Of a stretch of 64,000 nt of DNA, positions 21,257 through 32,618 are shown one piece after another; the stretch's first letter is position 1; each line of letters opens with the position of its first letter. A program made the position numbers and the translations under genes. Under the pieces are notes generated by a model. It ran no database searches, was not told the origin of the DNA, and was given only the letters and a program-made list of their open reading frames with translations. The DNA is from Spinacia oleracea (Eukaryota > Streptophyta > Magnoliopsida > Caryophyllales > Amaranthaceae), in NCBI RefSeq assembly GCF_020520425.1, contig NC_079491.1:31983449-32047448 (forward strand), given 5' to 3'.

Positions 21257-24191
21257 AGTTAACTTATCTATATCGATTTTTTCCCTCTTTTTTGTCTCCT
21301 ACTACCATGGGGGGCTTATATTATTCAACAATATAATATTTTTTGTCATCATGGACAAAATGGTTGAAACACTGATGATCCTCATTTTGGATGCTGATAA
21401 CTGCAGATTATCGTTGGTTGAACATTAAATCGAGTCAGATTCTTCTGTTTTTTTTTTTTTTACTTATTTCCTACAACAGTAAGGCTAGCAGAGTTTTATT
21501 GTGTCCGTCAATCTAACTATATCTTACATTCTTACACCATCACTGAATTGCTCCTTCTGCCTGTACAAAATGTGCTGCACCAAAAAGGCCTCGAGTTAGA
21601 GGTGTTAACAGAAACAATTCTTGACCGATTTTCAGAGTTGAATGAGAAACTAGTTATCTTTGGCAAGTATGGCTGCTTCTCATCATCAAAACGTTTCCTG
21701 ATTTTCCATTTTCCCGTACATCCTTATTCGGGTTTAATCTTGATTGAGTTGATCAAACCTCATTAAAAATACCAATTAAAAATTCAGTATGGTTAATCAG
21801 ATATCATGTTACCTTCTCCCATTTTCTCTATACTTGGTTTGTTTGTCTTGTTATTCATTGTGGTTTGCCCATTTTAGTGCAATTTTAGACTTTTCATGCG
21901 TTGTATGAAAATTCGTCTTGATATCTTTACAACAACGGATCATAACCCGAATTTTGGCTTTTCTCTTCACTAGGTCTGATATGTTTTTCTAGCTTCTAGT
22001 CTGGTTCATTGGATTCTTCCTGGTGTAGTTTGAATGTTTTATGTGAGTATTTTTTGTTTCAAGCCTTTGCTGACAAACAAGAGAGTTATTGCCTATTGAA
22101 AATGAGTTGTTTGATAAGCGATTGGGCATCTGTGCACTTCTATCCCAAAAAATGAAGATTTTGGAAGAAGTTTGGGGCTTTTGCACGTCCTGATTTTGAG
22201 GATTCGCTAATATTGTTTTCGTATGTAATGTTGATTTTTTACTTATTAGTAAAACCTTGTTGTAACATTTTGTCCGAACTTATATCATCTTGACATAACT
22301 GAACTTATGTTGTGAATAATATAAACATGCTAGTCTGTGGTTAAAAATTTTATTTTTTGTCTAATGTAATATATTGCGCGAAAATATACAATAATTTTTA
22401 CTTACCTATTAACACAATATTCATATTTTTTATGTAGGATAAGGGCCATGTTGAAATTAGGGTGTGAATCAATATATGTTAATTTAGACAACGTTTGGTG
22501 AAAGCACATTAGGTAAATTTATTGTGTTATACCAGAACCCTCCACTTAATGCAAAACATTCATTTTGGAAATTCTGACCATTTTTAGTGAGATAGAGTTA
22601 CATACTCATATGAAACTACCAAATTTACACAATTGAGTACTGTATTAAACTAGGGGAGGTTGTTAACTGGATTTGACAACTTGATTAAGGGTTTTAAGTA
22701 AGTGAAAATCATAAGCTAAAAGATAGCATACGATAGCATACATGTGCTTGATAAGAAATGTGAATACAAGTTTGATAGGGTAATGCTTACCCAAAATGAC
22801 AAAAAAACAAGAGAATATTTTGAGCAAAGTAGTTGGTAATTTATCATTAGTCGTCATTATTATTATTAGCCCGAAACTTAAAACTATTTTTAATCAACAA
22901 CTTTTTAATGTAGGCGCTCTAACTTGTCTAACAGTGACACGGAAAAATGAAATTGAAGTGATAAAGGTGCATATTTCTGCATTGATCTACTAAATGTGAA
23001 TGAAATTTAGCTCCACGTACATCCAAATTAGCTACTCAATCAAATAATCAGTGAAGAATACTGTAAATTTAACCATGAAACAGAAGTTTGTGTTAATTGG
23101 TGGAAACAATTAATCAAACAACTCAAATAACCTAAGCTGTGGGCTACGATCTACAAATAAAGTTGGTTTGTCCTTTGCTTGCTTCTTGGTCTTCAAACTT
23201 ATTCTTAGTGGTCCCTATCCCAACTATAAAACTAGAAAATAAAATGATGCAGGTGAATATCAGATTGCCAAAATTAATAACACTCCCCTCTCTTTACGTA
23301 GAGATCTCTAATCGTACTTCATTTGTTCCTAAATATTCATCCTTTTAGCTGTGGAGTCCCGAGTTCGAGTCTCCTACCCTAAGACAATTCTCACCCTTAT
23401 ATGAGCATGTACTACTAAAAATAATACGTAGTACATTAATTAAGGTAGTTAGGTGAAATGGTAGTAGATGGCCAAATCTTAAAGGAAGAGTTTCACAAAT
23501 TTGACACAACAGTAATGCTTATAGATTTGTCAACTTTGATTGCTAATGATACCACTACCCAATCATTCCTAATTAACTTACAAATTAGAACACTGGACAT
23601 GAATGTCAGAGATTATGGATCAACTGTAGAAATCTCATTAGAAAATCAATGAAGCTCAATCAATAATATTTGAATAAAGATAATGCACCAAATAATAACC
23701 CTGGAAGTTTGATTCGAGTCGTCCTAACAGGTTAAGGTCGCTTTCTCGTAATATAATAAAATAAACATGAAGAAAGAAAAACTACCATGGTGCAAAAACA
23801 AAATCTGCTTCTTTCTTTTGCATTAATTTCCTAGAAGCAGCCAAAGATCAGTTCAGAAACTGAGAAAAGATCAGTTCTTAAACAAGAACACTAGAAAAGA
23901 ATTGTAATTCATCAGAAATGATGATTAAGATTGTCTGTTTGGTTTCCTTTCCTTATCAATAAAAAATAAAAAATAAAAAATAAAAACAAAAACAAAAAAA
24001 TCTTCCACCAATGCAACCAAACAGTCTGTACCCTGTACACTCTATCTGCATTCTCAATTTCTCATGGAACCCATATGATATGACCCACCTTAAGAATAAT
24101 CCATTTCCTTTTTGAACTTTTAGGGGCCCCACAAAGTTTCCACATTTCCCACAAAGCAAAACTTTCATGCATGCCCATTGAAACTTCCAAC
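21257..24191. other. Intergenic region between CBR1 and the zinc-finger gene
   Basis: Contains the CBR1 3' flank and A/T-rich sequence with only short chance frames. A pure T run lies near 21450 and A-rich AATAAAAA repeats near 23960-24000. A GTTCGAGTCTCC word at 23354 resembles a Pol III B box but has no matching tRNA fold. I see no gene. Confidence 0.6.
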
Positions 24192-25760
24192 CTACCATGC
24201 CACAAACTGTGAGTTCCCCTCTTCCTCAATTGGGGCAGGAAGGTTAAGATCAATCAAAGGAGGCTGGTGTTGGTGTTGGTGCTGGTGCTGGTGCTGGTGC
24301 TGCTGCCTCGGTGGCGGTGGCGGGCGCTCTACTTTCGACTTCTCCCCCGTGTTCAGGTTCATGTTCCGGTTGGCGGCTCCCATCATATGGGACCTCTTGT
24401 GACCCCCTAATGCTTGGCCTGACTTAAACACCCTGGGACAATATGGACACTTGTGACCCTTTACTTTCTTTGATTTGCTGCTAGTAGTGGATGCAGCCAC
24501 TAAATTCTTATTTTTAGCATTAATCTTAGTATTATTATTATTATTAGTGATAACAGTATTAGTGTTGTCTAATGCTTGGTATTTGCCCCCTTTAATAATA
24601 ATACTAGTATTACCATAATAATCCTGCTTAATCATCATCTTGTTCTTCTTCTTCTTCTTACTCGAATTTTCGTCTGATTCAGGATTAGTGTCAAATCTGC
24701 TGTAATCACCCACTAATCCTTCCCTAATCTTTCTCTTCCTAGAACCATCATTAAACCCATCAACAGAATCATCTGATTCTAGCTCCTTAGCACCATTCTC
24801 AAAATACCCAGAATCTGAATTATCCATAATCTCATGATTAGTAACATTAATCTTCTTTTCAGCCTGCTTAATCACCTTGTTTTTATCATGATTAGTACCC
24901 TTAATCTTGAAAATTCCCAGATGATTAGTGGAAGATCCTCCTTCTAAGATGACAGAGTTGTTATCAGAGGATTCAGCAGTAAAATTAAAGCAACTCTTTT
25001 TAGTAATTCCTGATGAATCCCTAGAAAGCATCATTAAACATATAGCAACTTCCTCTTGTTCATGTTGATCAATTTCAGAGTGGTTCGATGATGACCCACC
25101 ACCACCACCACCACCACCGTAACAACCACCAATAGTAGTAGTAGAAGGAGTGAGAGACCTGTACCTTAACAAGGAGGATCGGGTTCGGCGCTTGGACATG
25201 GATTTGTTGTTATTATCAGAATGAGACTCCATGGTTAAGATCAGCTGATCTTTACTATCACTTGACCATGAGTTATCATCATCTTCATCATCTTCTTCAT
25301 CCTTAAAGTTCCTTTCTTTCTCAGAATGGCTGCTCATATGCCCACACAATGCTTTAAGGGAATGAAACCCTTTTCCACATTGCTTGCATACCCTTTCCCT
25401 TTCCCTTTCCTGCTGGAACTGATTCAGTTGTTGTTGGTGTTTGGTATGAATTGTTGAATCAACCAATCTCCAAGTTTTCTTAGGATTCTCTCTGAGCCCA
25501 TACCCTGAAATCTTCCCTCCTTCACTCCCGTTCCCATGCCCATTGCCAAGCCCGAATTCATCTTCTTCCTCATCTTCATCGTCTTCATCGTCATAAACAT
25601 CAAATTTGGGAATGGCAATGGGAATCGGAATGGGCTGTCTGTTTCTGTTACTAATGACATGAGACCTCATGTGACCTCCTAAGGACTTCCCACTTGGGTA
25701 TCTCTTGTTGCAAAGCTTACAAGGATGCTTCAATTCTTCTTCATCTCTTTTCTCCTCCAT
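24192..25760 (-). CDS. Three-finger C2H2 zinc-finger repressor (ZAT1/4/9-like)
   Basis: Single-exon gene of 522 residues. Finger 1 (about 12-34) has C-x2-C, GKSLGGH, H. Finger 2 (about 122-146) has CKQCGKGFHSLKALCGH. Finger 3 (about 438-460) has CPYCPRVFKSGQALGGH. The plant-specific QALGGH core is exact only in finger 3, which probably gives most of the DNA specificity; the other two carry KSLGGH and KALCGH. An EAR repression motif (LIDLNLP) near residue 503 points to a TOPLESS-recruiting repressor. A Lys-rich stretch (SSKKKKKNK) may be the nuclear signal. Low-complexity tracts are long: an Asp/Glu run, eight Gly in a row, poly-Asn, and an alternating His-Gln run just before the EAR motif. 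The DNA coding it contains trinucleotide and GGTGCT-type repeats prone to length change. The 5' flank is CT-rich. Wide spacing and intronless structure fit the C1-type ZAT family. Confidence 0.9.
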   Translation of the reverse strand: MEEKRDEEELKHPCKLCNKRYPSGKSLGGHMRSHVISNRNRQPIPIPIAIPKFDVYDDEDDEDEEEDEFGLGNGHGNGSEGGKISGYGLRENPKKTWRLVDSTIHTKHQQQLNQFQQERERERVCKQCGKGFHSLKALCGHMSSHSEKERNFKDEEDDEDDDNSWSSDSKDQLILTMESHSDNNNKSMSKRRTRSSLLRYRSLTPSTTTIGGCYGGGGGGGGSSSNHSEIDQHEQEEVAICLMMLSRDSSGITKKSCFNFTAESSDNNSVILEGGSSTNHLGIFKIKGTNHDKNKVIKQAEKKINVTNHEIMDNSDSGYFENGAKELESDDSVDGFNDGSRKRKIREGLVGDYSRFDTNPESDENSSKKKKKNKMMIKQDYYGNTSIIIKGGKYQALDNTNTVITNNNNNTKINAKNKNLVAASTTSSKSKKVKGHKCPYCPRVFKSGQALGGHKRSHMMGAANRNMNLNTGEKSKVERPPPPPRQQHQHQHQHQHQHQPPLIDLNLPAPIEEEGNSQFVAW

Positions 25761-26159
25761 TTTTTCTAAACAATATATTTTTTTTTAATTTTTGAAATTT
25801 GATTTTGAAGAGAGAAAAAGTAAAATCAGTTGAGATTTTAGAGGATTAAAAACCCAGAATCAGTGGGACTGTGAAAAGGAAGGAATTGTTGTTATAAATA
25901 AAATTAATAAAGATGGAAAGTTTTGTTTGGTGAAAACAGAGGAGAGAGAACGAGAAAGAGTATTAAATCTGGTAAAATGGTATGGAACGGATCACGAAGT
26001 TTCATGCTTATTGTCAGGAGATCCAGGAGAGAGAAAAACAAGAGGGAGAGAGAGAGAGTTGGCGAGTGAGAGAAAGGAGGAAGAGAGAATCAAAGTGCAG
26101 AGATGTTGACACTTATTTTTAAATACAAGTACAAGATCCGACCCATCTAAATAATGTGA
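25761..26159. other. Promoter and leader region of the zinc-finger gene
   Basis: A/T-rich sequence followed by a long GA-rich stretch on the plus strand (25936-26085), which is CT-rich in the direction of the minus-strand gene, as common in plant leaders and core promoters. No clear TATA box. Confidence 0.45.
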
Positions 26160-27357
26160 CTCCCTTTCCTTTCCTTCTCTAGTCTCTACCGTTCTCTCCA
26201 CCTCCTTCCCTACTTGCTCTACTTTCGGCCTCGTTGTCAACCTTTCATTCTCTCGCTCTCAATTCCTCGTTTTCCGGCTAGAGTTCCTATTCATTTCTTT
26301 CTGGGTTAAATTCTCCGGGCAGTCCGAATTGGTGCTGTTCAAATTGATGCATTTTGCTAAGGAGAAAATCCCGAATTATGATTACGGGGTGATTTGGTGG
26401 GTAGAGTTGAGGAGAGAGAAAAGGTTTTTGGAAGAGTGTTGTCGGGTTTTGCGATCATCTGGGTTTATGTTTAGGGATGATTAGGCTTCTGTTCTGAAAG
26501 GTACACATTAATTTATTAATTCTTGGTTTCTTTTAGATTCTGTTTTATAATAGTACGGAGTATTGTTTGTGTTGAAAAAAGAAAAAAGAATTCTGGGTTA
26601 CTCAGATACTCTGTATTACTGAGTAGGAACGATAGATAGTGTATCTAGAATAATTGTGGCGTATGTTAAAGTTTTGTATTGTTAATAGGTTAATCCGTAG
26701 GAGTTAGACGTGGTGTTAGGGTTGTATATAAGTTGATAATACTAACGAAAGAATGGTAAGCCTAATATAAATTTGTTGAGTTTAACAATGGAAACCAGTT
26801 GGTTTGATTAAGATAAAGAGGTTTCAATGATGGGGGAACAAAAATAGGGGTTGATGTTGTGAGTTGTAGTTGGCCTGTAATGCTTGATCAGGCTCTCATT
26901 CAACAACAATGTCAGCTCTCATCTATAGACTATAGACTATAGATTGTGTGTGTATTTCTTTTAAACAGTTCCGATGTGTTTATCTTATCGTACATCATAT
27001 TTAAATAAGAACAAGTTGTTAAAAACTCGCAAAAGAGCAGGAAACCAAAGTAATTTCAATTCATTGGGTAAACAACCAATCCATTGGGAATTATCATAGT
27101 ATGTAGTCATTCACTCATTCAAGCAATAAACAAGGACTTTAGAGTTTATACATGGAAGAAGGGCCTGTGGTCGGGCATGCTCAAGTCTTTTCTTGAAGAT
27201 GTTGAAACTAAGGACTGCTTTCTTAAACAGAAGAGGAAGATATTTTGAGCTTTTCTAATATGTAAATATTTTTCAACAACCTGGAGAATAAAATTGTATC
27301 TGCGAATTCAAATGATACAGTCCCTGAACCTGCATCTGATATTCAGGCTACCAGAGT
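26160..27357 (+). pseudogene. Chimeric pseudogene: apyrase-like exon 1 joined to CBR1 pieces
   Basis: Three blocks in order. Block 1 (26160-26505) copies the second half of exon 1 of the apyrase-like gene at 50.4 kb: TCTCTACCGTTCTCTCCACC, AAATTGATGCATTTTGCTAA and GCGATCATCTGGGTTTATGT are shared. It has deletions and a Trp codon changed to TAG. Block 2 (about 26513-26920) copies CBR1 intron 1: AGATTCTGTTT.., TTCTGGGTTACTCAGATA, GTTGTAGTTGGCCTG and CAACAATGTCA match 17811-18290. Block 3 (about 27030-27357) copies CBR1 intron 7 into exon 8: GAAGAAGGGCCTGTGG.., TTGAGCTTTTCTAATA, CCTGAACCTGC and TCTGATATTCAG match 20630-21063. All blocks keep the plus orientation. CBR1 exons 2-7 are missing. No open frame joins the parts, so no product is expected. 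Confidence 0.85.
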
Positions 27358-27994
27358 TATGCAAGATCGAGTATAAACACAATTACTTGATCCAAGCATA
27401 TTTTAGAATTTAGAAATATATGGAGGATGCATCATAAACTTCAAATGTGTTGAGCGACCTGCATCATCTTATCGATCTGTTGCCTGCAAAAACAATTTCA
27501 GAAACTATATTTAAGCATCTGTTACCTCCACCAAATTCAGCTTACGTTACCAACTACGGAGTACTCATTAACCTTGTCTTAAAGATATCTAGACGATCAT
27601 TCATATGAAAAGACTAAATGCACTCAATAATACAGGACAACCCATCTAGAGCAAAGAGAAAATGAGGAAAATCAAGGTAAAAACTATAAACTAATCAAAT
27701 TTGAGGGAAAACAAAGGTTTGCAGTGGAATTCTTTTTCCGATTTTCTCAAATTGAGGGCAATTGATGTGGAGGGAAGATATCTACAAGTAGAGAAAAGAG
27801 ACCGTCACGTGCCCATCATGTGATGGCAACCAATGCCGGATAGTGGGAAGAAGTTGTCTCACAAATAAATTTTTGTTTAAGATTGTTTCTCACAAAATCT
27901 AAACCAGAGAGCTCTTTTTTGGCAAATTTGACGAAAATTAATGGAAATTGAGGGAAATGGTATCTAGCATACTAACACTGCTATATTCGACTTA
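27358..27994. other. Intergenic, no feature recognised
   Basis: A/T-rich single-copy-looking DNA with no long frame and no clear repeat. An inverted word pair CACGTGCCCATCATGTG is near 27810. Confidence 0.5.
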
Positions 27995-28716
27995 CTAGTT
28001 TAGGGCCCGTGTAACGCATGGCTACTACTAAAACAATTTATTATTTTAATAGTAGCTAAAAGAATTGTGATATTAGCAAAACATGAAAGTAAAAAGGATA
28101 TATGAAAAAATATAAATTCAAAGTTGTGTAAAAAATATATTAAAATGAACTAAATTTGCATATTACTACACAAAGTTAAAATTATAGTGTAGAACGATCT
28201 AACAACGTTAACCAAACCCGTATGATTCAAGACTAATTTTCGAAAAGACCCGACCATAACCAAGTTAGTCAAATACAACATATTTTGAATTGAGTAAAAT
28301 CTTGATAAATAAACTGATATGTTAGTCTACTTATCATGTATTATTATTTTAATTAACATTCTTACTTACCAATTACTCCGTACCATGTATTGTATTATTA
28401 ATAGTAGACTAACATTAGAAGTTCATTTTCAGTATTTTTTATATTTCTTATCAGATTAAAAAGTTATAATATAATACATAAATAAAATTATATCATAAAG
28501 GACAAAATAATACTGATTTAGCTTTCCTCCAATAATATAGTATGTAGTACATATCTATGGTAATTAAAATATATTTTTATCTTAGTTTCCTAAAAAAAAC
28601 GTAACGTAATTTATTTATTTTAAAGTAAAAAATAAAAAAATATTTTGGCGGGAAAAAATCGCATCAGGAATTGACACGTGTCATTCCTGGTGTCTCTTTT
28701 AGTATGTAGTAATAGA
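27995..28716 (-). mobile_element. Small non-autonomous Helitron
   Basis: On the minus strand the element begins TCTATTACTACATACTAAAA (5' TC, preceded by A). It ends with a GC-rich hairpin (GCGTTACACGGGCCC region) about 6-8 bases before the terminal CTAG, followed by T. That is the expected insertion between A and T without target duplication. It carries an internal palindrome GGAATGACACGTGTCAATTCC near the 5' end. No Rep/helicase is encoded, so it would rely on an autonomous copy. Confidence 0.65.
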
Positions 28717-30660
28717 TTTTATACCAAAATCATGTAATTGAATGTATTTCAACTTATTTTATATTATTTTTATTTTGTTTTGTTTTTCGAAAAAACACGT
28801 TTGTGTATGAATTTGTGTTAAAAAATAATTGTTTTAACTTATTTTGTCGAAACAAAAAATATCAAACATAATATGGGCTAAATTACAATTCCACTTGCAT
28901 GGACCCGGTCCACCATAAGATTACCATGGACCAGGGTAATTAGGTAATTTTAACAGTGAGTAAATTATAGAAATTGTAGGTTCTGTAAAGTAACTATATC
29001 TCCAGAATAATAACTATGAACATAATAATGATAAGAATAATTATTCTATCCAAAGAGTAACTATATCATATAGAAAAGTAATTTTAACTGTAAAACAATT
29101 ACTACTATATATTCATTCTTGCAGACAAAAAGAGTAAATTATAGAAACTATAGGTTCTGTAAAGTAACTATATTTTCAGAATAGTAACTATGAAATAAAT
29201 AATAATAATAATATAGTAATTTCGATGAGAACAATTATTCTATCCAAAGATTAACTATATTATATAGAAGAATAACTTTAGCTGTAAAACAATTACTATA
29301 TTATAAAAATAAACAATATGATATAGATGGTTTAGAGGTCATATAGTAATTTTTCTATTATATATCACATAATTACTGAAATATAAAAGAGTAACTATAT
29401 CAAAAGTAACAGTAATTATAACTCTTGAACAATAATAAAGAAAACATTAACTACTTGGCTAGTTGTTTTAGCTACGACATTCTAATTCTTTGCATCTATT
29501 AAATAACCCATGTTAAACTCAAATGTTTTTTGAACTAAAAAATACTAATCGACACGTCCACGTGGACCACGTCTCTTTTTTCCACCAACACATCATGTCC
29601 TTCCTCTACCACTTTCTTGGTTTCCATTGTTGTCAGGATTTCTTCTTCTCCTGCTTTTGTTTTCCTTGCAGAATTTATTCTTTGCACGATTTCAAATCTG
29701 GGTGCATCATCTTTGTATTTCTGAATCAATAATATTTAAACTATGTTAATAAATTAACATTTAAATATGAAAAAATAACATAGTAACTATGTAAAACGTG
29801 TAGTTTCTATTATGCATCATATAGTAACTCTTACAATTAACGATGGTAAAATACTTGCAGAATTGCATATATAGTTATTGTTATTGTTATAGTCATATAG
29901 TTACTGTTAAAATAATATAGTCACTTTTATTAATAATAACATAGAGTACAAAGAAAGATCATAAAAAGAACATATTGATAAGATAATAACTATTAAAAAT
30001 ATATAGTTACTATTATACATGATATAGTAACTCTTAATATTAATGATAGTCATATACGAGCAAGGTTGTAGATATAGTTATTGTTATGATCATATAGTTG
30101 TTGTGATCATAACATAGTAACTCTTATTACTAATAACATAGAAGACAACAAAGAACATGAAAATAACATTATAATATACATAAAAAACTATACCAAACAT
30201 ATAGTTACTATAATACAACATATAATACCTATAAATATTATTGATGGTCATTTAGTCACAGAGTTGCAGACATAGTTGATGTGATAATAATATAGTAACT
30301 CTATCCATAATACAGTAACTATATCATTAAAAATATAGAATAACATTAAAACATGCACATAACATAATAAACTAACATAGTACCTATTTCAAAAATATAG
30401 TAACTATATAAAACGTACAATAACTATTAAAGAAAATAAACATATGGTAACAAGTCATGATAAAATAAACATAATATCTATTTCAAACATATAGTAACTA
30501 TATAAATAATATAGTAACTATTGAAGAAAATAAACATATGGTAACACATCATGATAAAATAAACATAGTACCTATTTCAAACATATAGTAACTAATATAA
30601 TAATATAGTAACTATTGTACACATATAGTAACCATCATAATCACACAACAACTAGCTTAA

Positions 30661-31105
30661 CATATAGTGACTATTATTATAATATAGTAACTATTGTACA
30701 AATATAGTAACCATTATAATCATATAGTCACTATCTAAGAAGCAGACAAAAATATACTCGAAATAACATATTACATAATGTAATCGTATAGTAACTATTA
30801 TTTATCAAAAAGTCACTATAAACTGTTCTTAACATAGTAACTATCTTAAACACATAGTTATTGTTTTAAATTTATAATAACTTTCTAAAAAATATAGTAA
30901 CTATTTTAAACACATAGTTACTGTTTAAAGTTATAGTAACTTTTTAAAAAATATAGTTACTCTAAAAACTACTACTAACATAAACACAATGAATATTCCA
31001 ATGACTATTAAAAACATTATTTCGCAACATAAATTAAAGGTAACTATATCATTTATATACTAACTATATGAAACACTAACCCTAATTTCACCCAAACAAC
31101 AAACA
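30661..31105 (+). repeat. Direct repeat inside the 28.9-kb element, copy 1
   Basis: About 445 bp, closely matched by 31354-31800 (e.g. CTACTACTAACATAAACACA, CGCAACATAAATTAAAGGT). Confidence 0.8.
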
Positions 31106-31353
31106 CTATTTCTACCTCTTGTGCTTTGTTGCATCAATTCTTAAAGTTCACAGCCTTTGTCTCTTTTTTCTAAATTTAAGGCATTATTTCTTCTTATACA
31201 AATGATATTGTAAAGTATTTTTGGAGATTCGTCACTAGATAGTGCAACTTTAGGACCTGGAATAACATGTACGTGATTGATACTTCGTATTATTTTCTTA
31301 TACAAATATCAAATATATAGTAACTATATAAACCATATAGTAATTATATAAAA

Positions 31354-31800
31354 CATATAGTGACTATTATTAAAATATAATAACTATTGAACACATATAG
31401 TAACCATTATAATCATATAGTCACTATCTAAGAAGCGCCCAAATACATACTCTAAATAACATAGTACATAATGTAATCATATAGTAACTATTATTTATCA
31501 AAAAGTCACTATAAACTGTTCATAACATAATAACTATCTTAAACACATAGTTACTGTTTTAAACTTATAATAACTTTCTAAAAAATATAGTGACTATTTT
31601 AAACACATAGTTACTGTTTTAAAGTTATAGTAACTTTTAAAAAAAGTATAGTTACTCTAAAAACTACTACTAACATAAACACAACGAACATTCCAGTGAC
31701 TATTAAAAACACTAATTCGCAACATAAATTAAAGGTGACTATATCATTTATATACTAACTATGTGAAACACTAACCCTAATTTCAACAAAACAACAAACA
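31354..31800 (+). repeat. Direct repeat inside the 28.9-kb element, copy 2
   Basis: Second copy of the 445-bp unit, about 700 bp downstream of the first. Confidence 0.8.
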
Positions 31801-32618
31801 TTTCGAATCACTCAACAAAATAATAACTATTGTACACATATAGTAACTGTTGTACACATATAGTAACCATTAAAATAATATAGTAACTATTGTACACATA
31901 TAGTAACCATTAAAATTACATAGTACCTCTTTAAACCATATAGTTACTGTATTACTCATATAGTTACTATTTAAAATCGTGAAGTCACTGATCGAATTCG
32001 CGATGTGAAAACGATACTTCGGTAAAAACACAAACAATAATTTCTTCAAAACAACAAATATTTTCAATTTTAAATAAAAATAGACTTAAAATTCTTTAAA
32101 AAACAACAAACCGAGATGTGATCTCTAAAAATTCTTGCGAAGATTTGTAGGCGAGCGCAAATTCTTCGATTCGATTTCGGCAACGACGAACCTCCTTCTT
32201 GATCTACTACTTCCTCCAATTTTTCTTCACCAAATAGATCCAATCATAAGAATTATAAGATAATTACGAAAAAAATCGAACAAAACCTAGAAATTTGGGC
32301 TAAATTTTGAAAAGTATAGAGAGAAAATGAAGAGAGAGAAAATGAAAGAGAATGAACAGAATGTAGATCTGAAATTTTGAAAAATAAAAAAGTTTAAAAC
32401 GTATATAAAGTGGGCTAGACACAAATCTCATTAAAACTCTTCAAAACACATAGTAACTCTTTAAAACACATAGTTACTGTAATACGCATATAGTTACTAT
32501 TTAAAATTACAAAATAACTGTCACGTGACAATTACATATGTTACCCATAAAAATTACTCCGTTGCCCTGATCCACGCTAAATTAGCATGGACCAGGTTTA
32601 TATTAAATAGCTAAATTA

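Larger units (their letters stand above)
28886..32609. mobile_element. Palindrome-ended element saturated with ATAGTAACTAT
   Basis: GCTAAATTA occurs directly at both flanks (28877-28885 and 32610-32618), a 9-bp duplication. The ends carry matching hairpins: GGTCCA..TGGACC at the left, and TGATCCACGCTAAATTAGCA plus TGGACCAGG at the right. They are inverted relative to each other over about 50 bp. The 3.7-kb A/T-rich interior repeats ATAGTAACTAT or its complement dozens of times, with no coding frame. The 9-bp match is A/T-rich, and GCTAAATTA also occurs inside the right hairpin, so the exact boundary is less certain than for the 14.7-kb element. Confidence 0.55.

Noticed and set aside
23340-23470. 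GTTCGAGTCTCC box and nearby sequence as a tRNA or SINE
   Set aside because: No matching A box at the proper distance and no cloverleaf; seen as chance.
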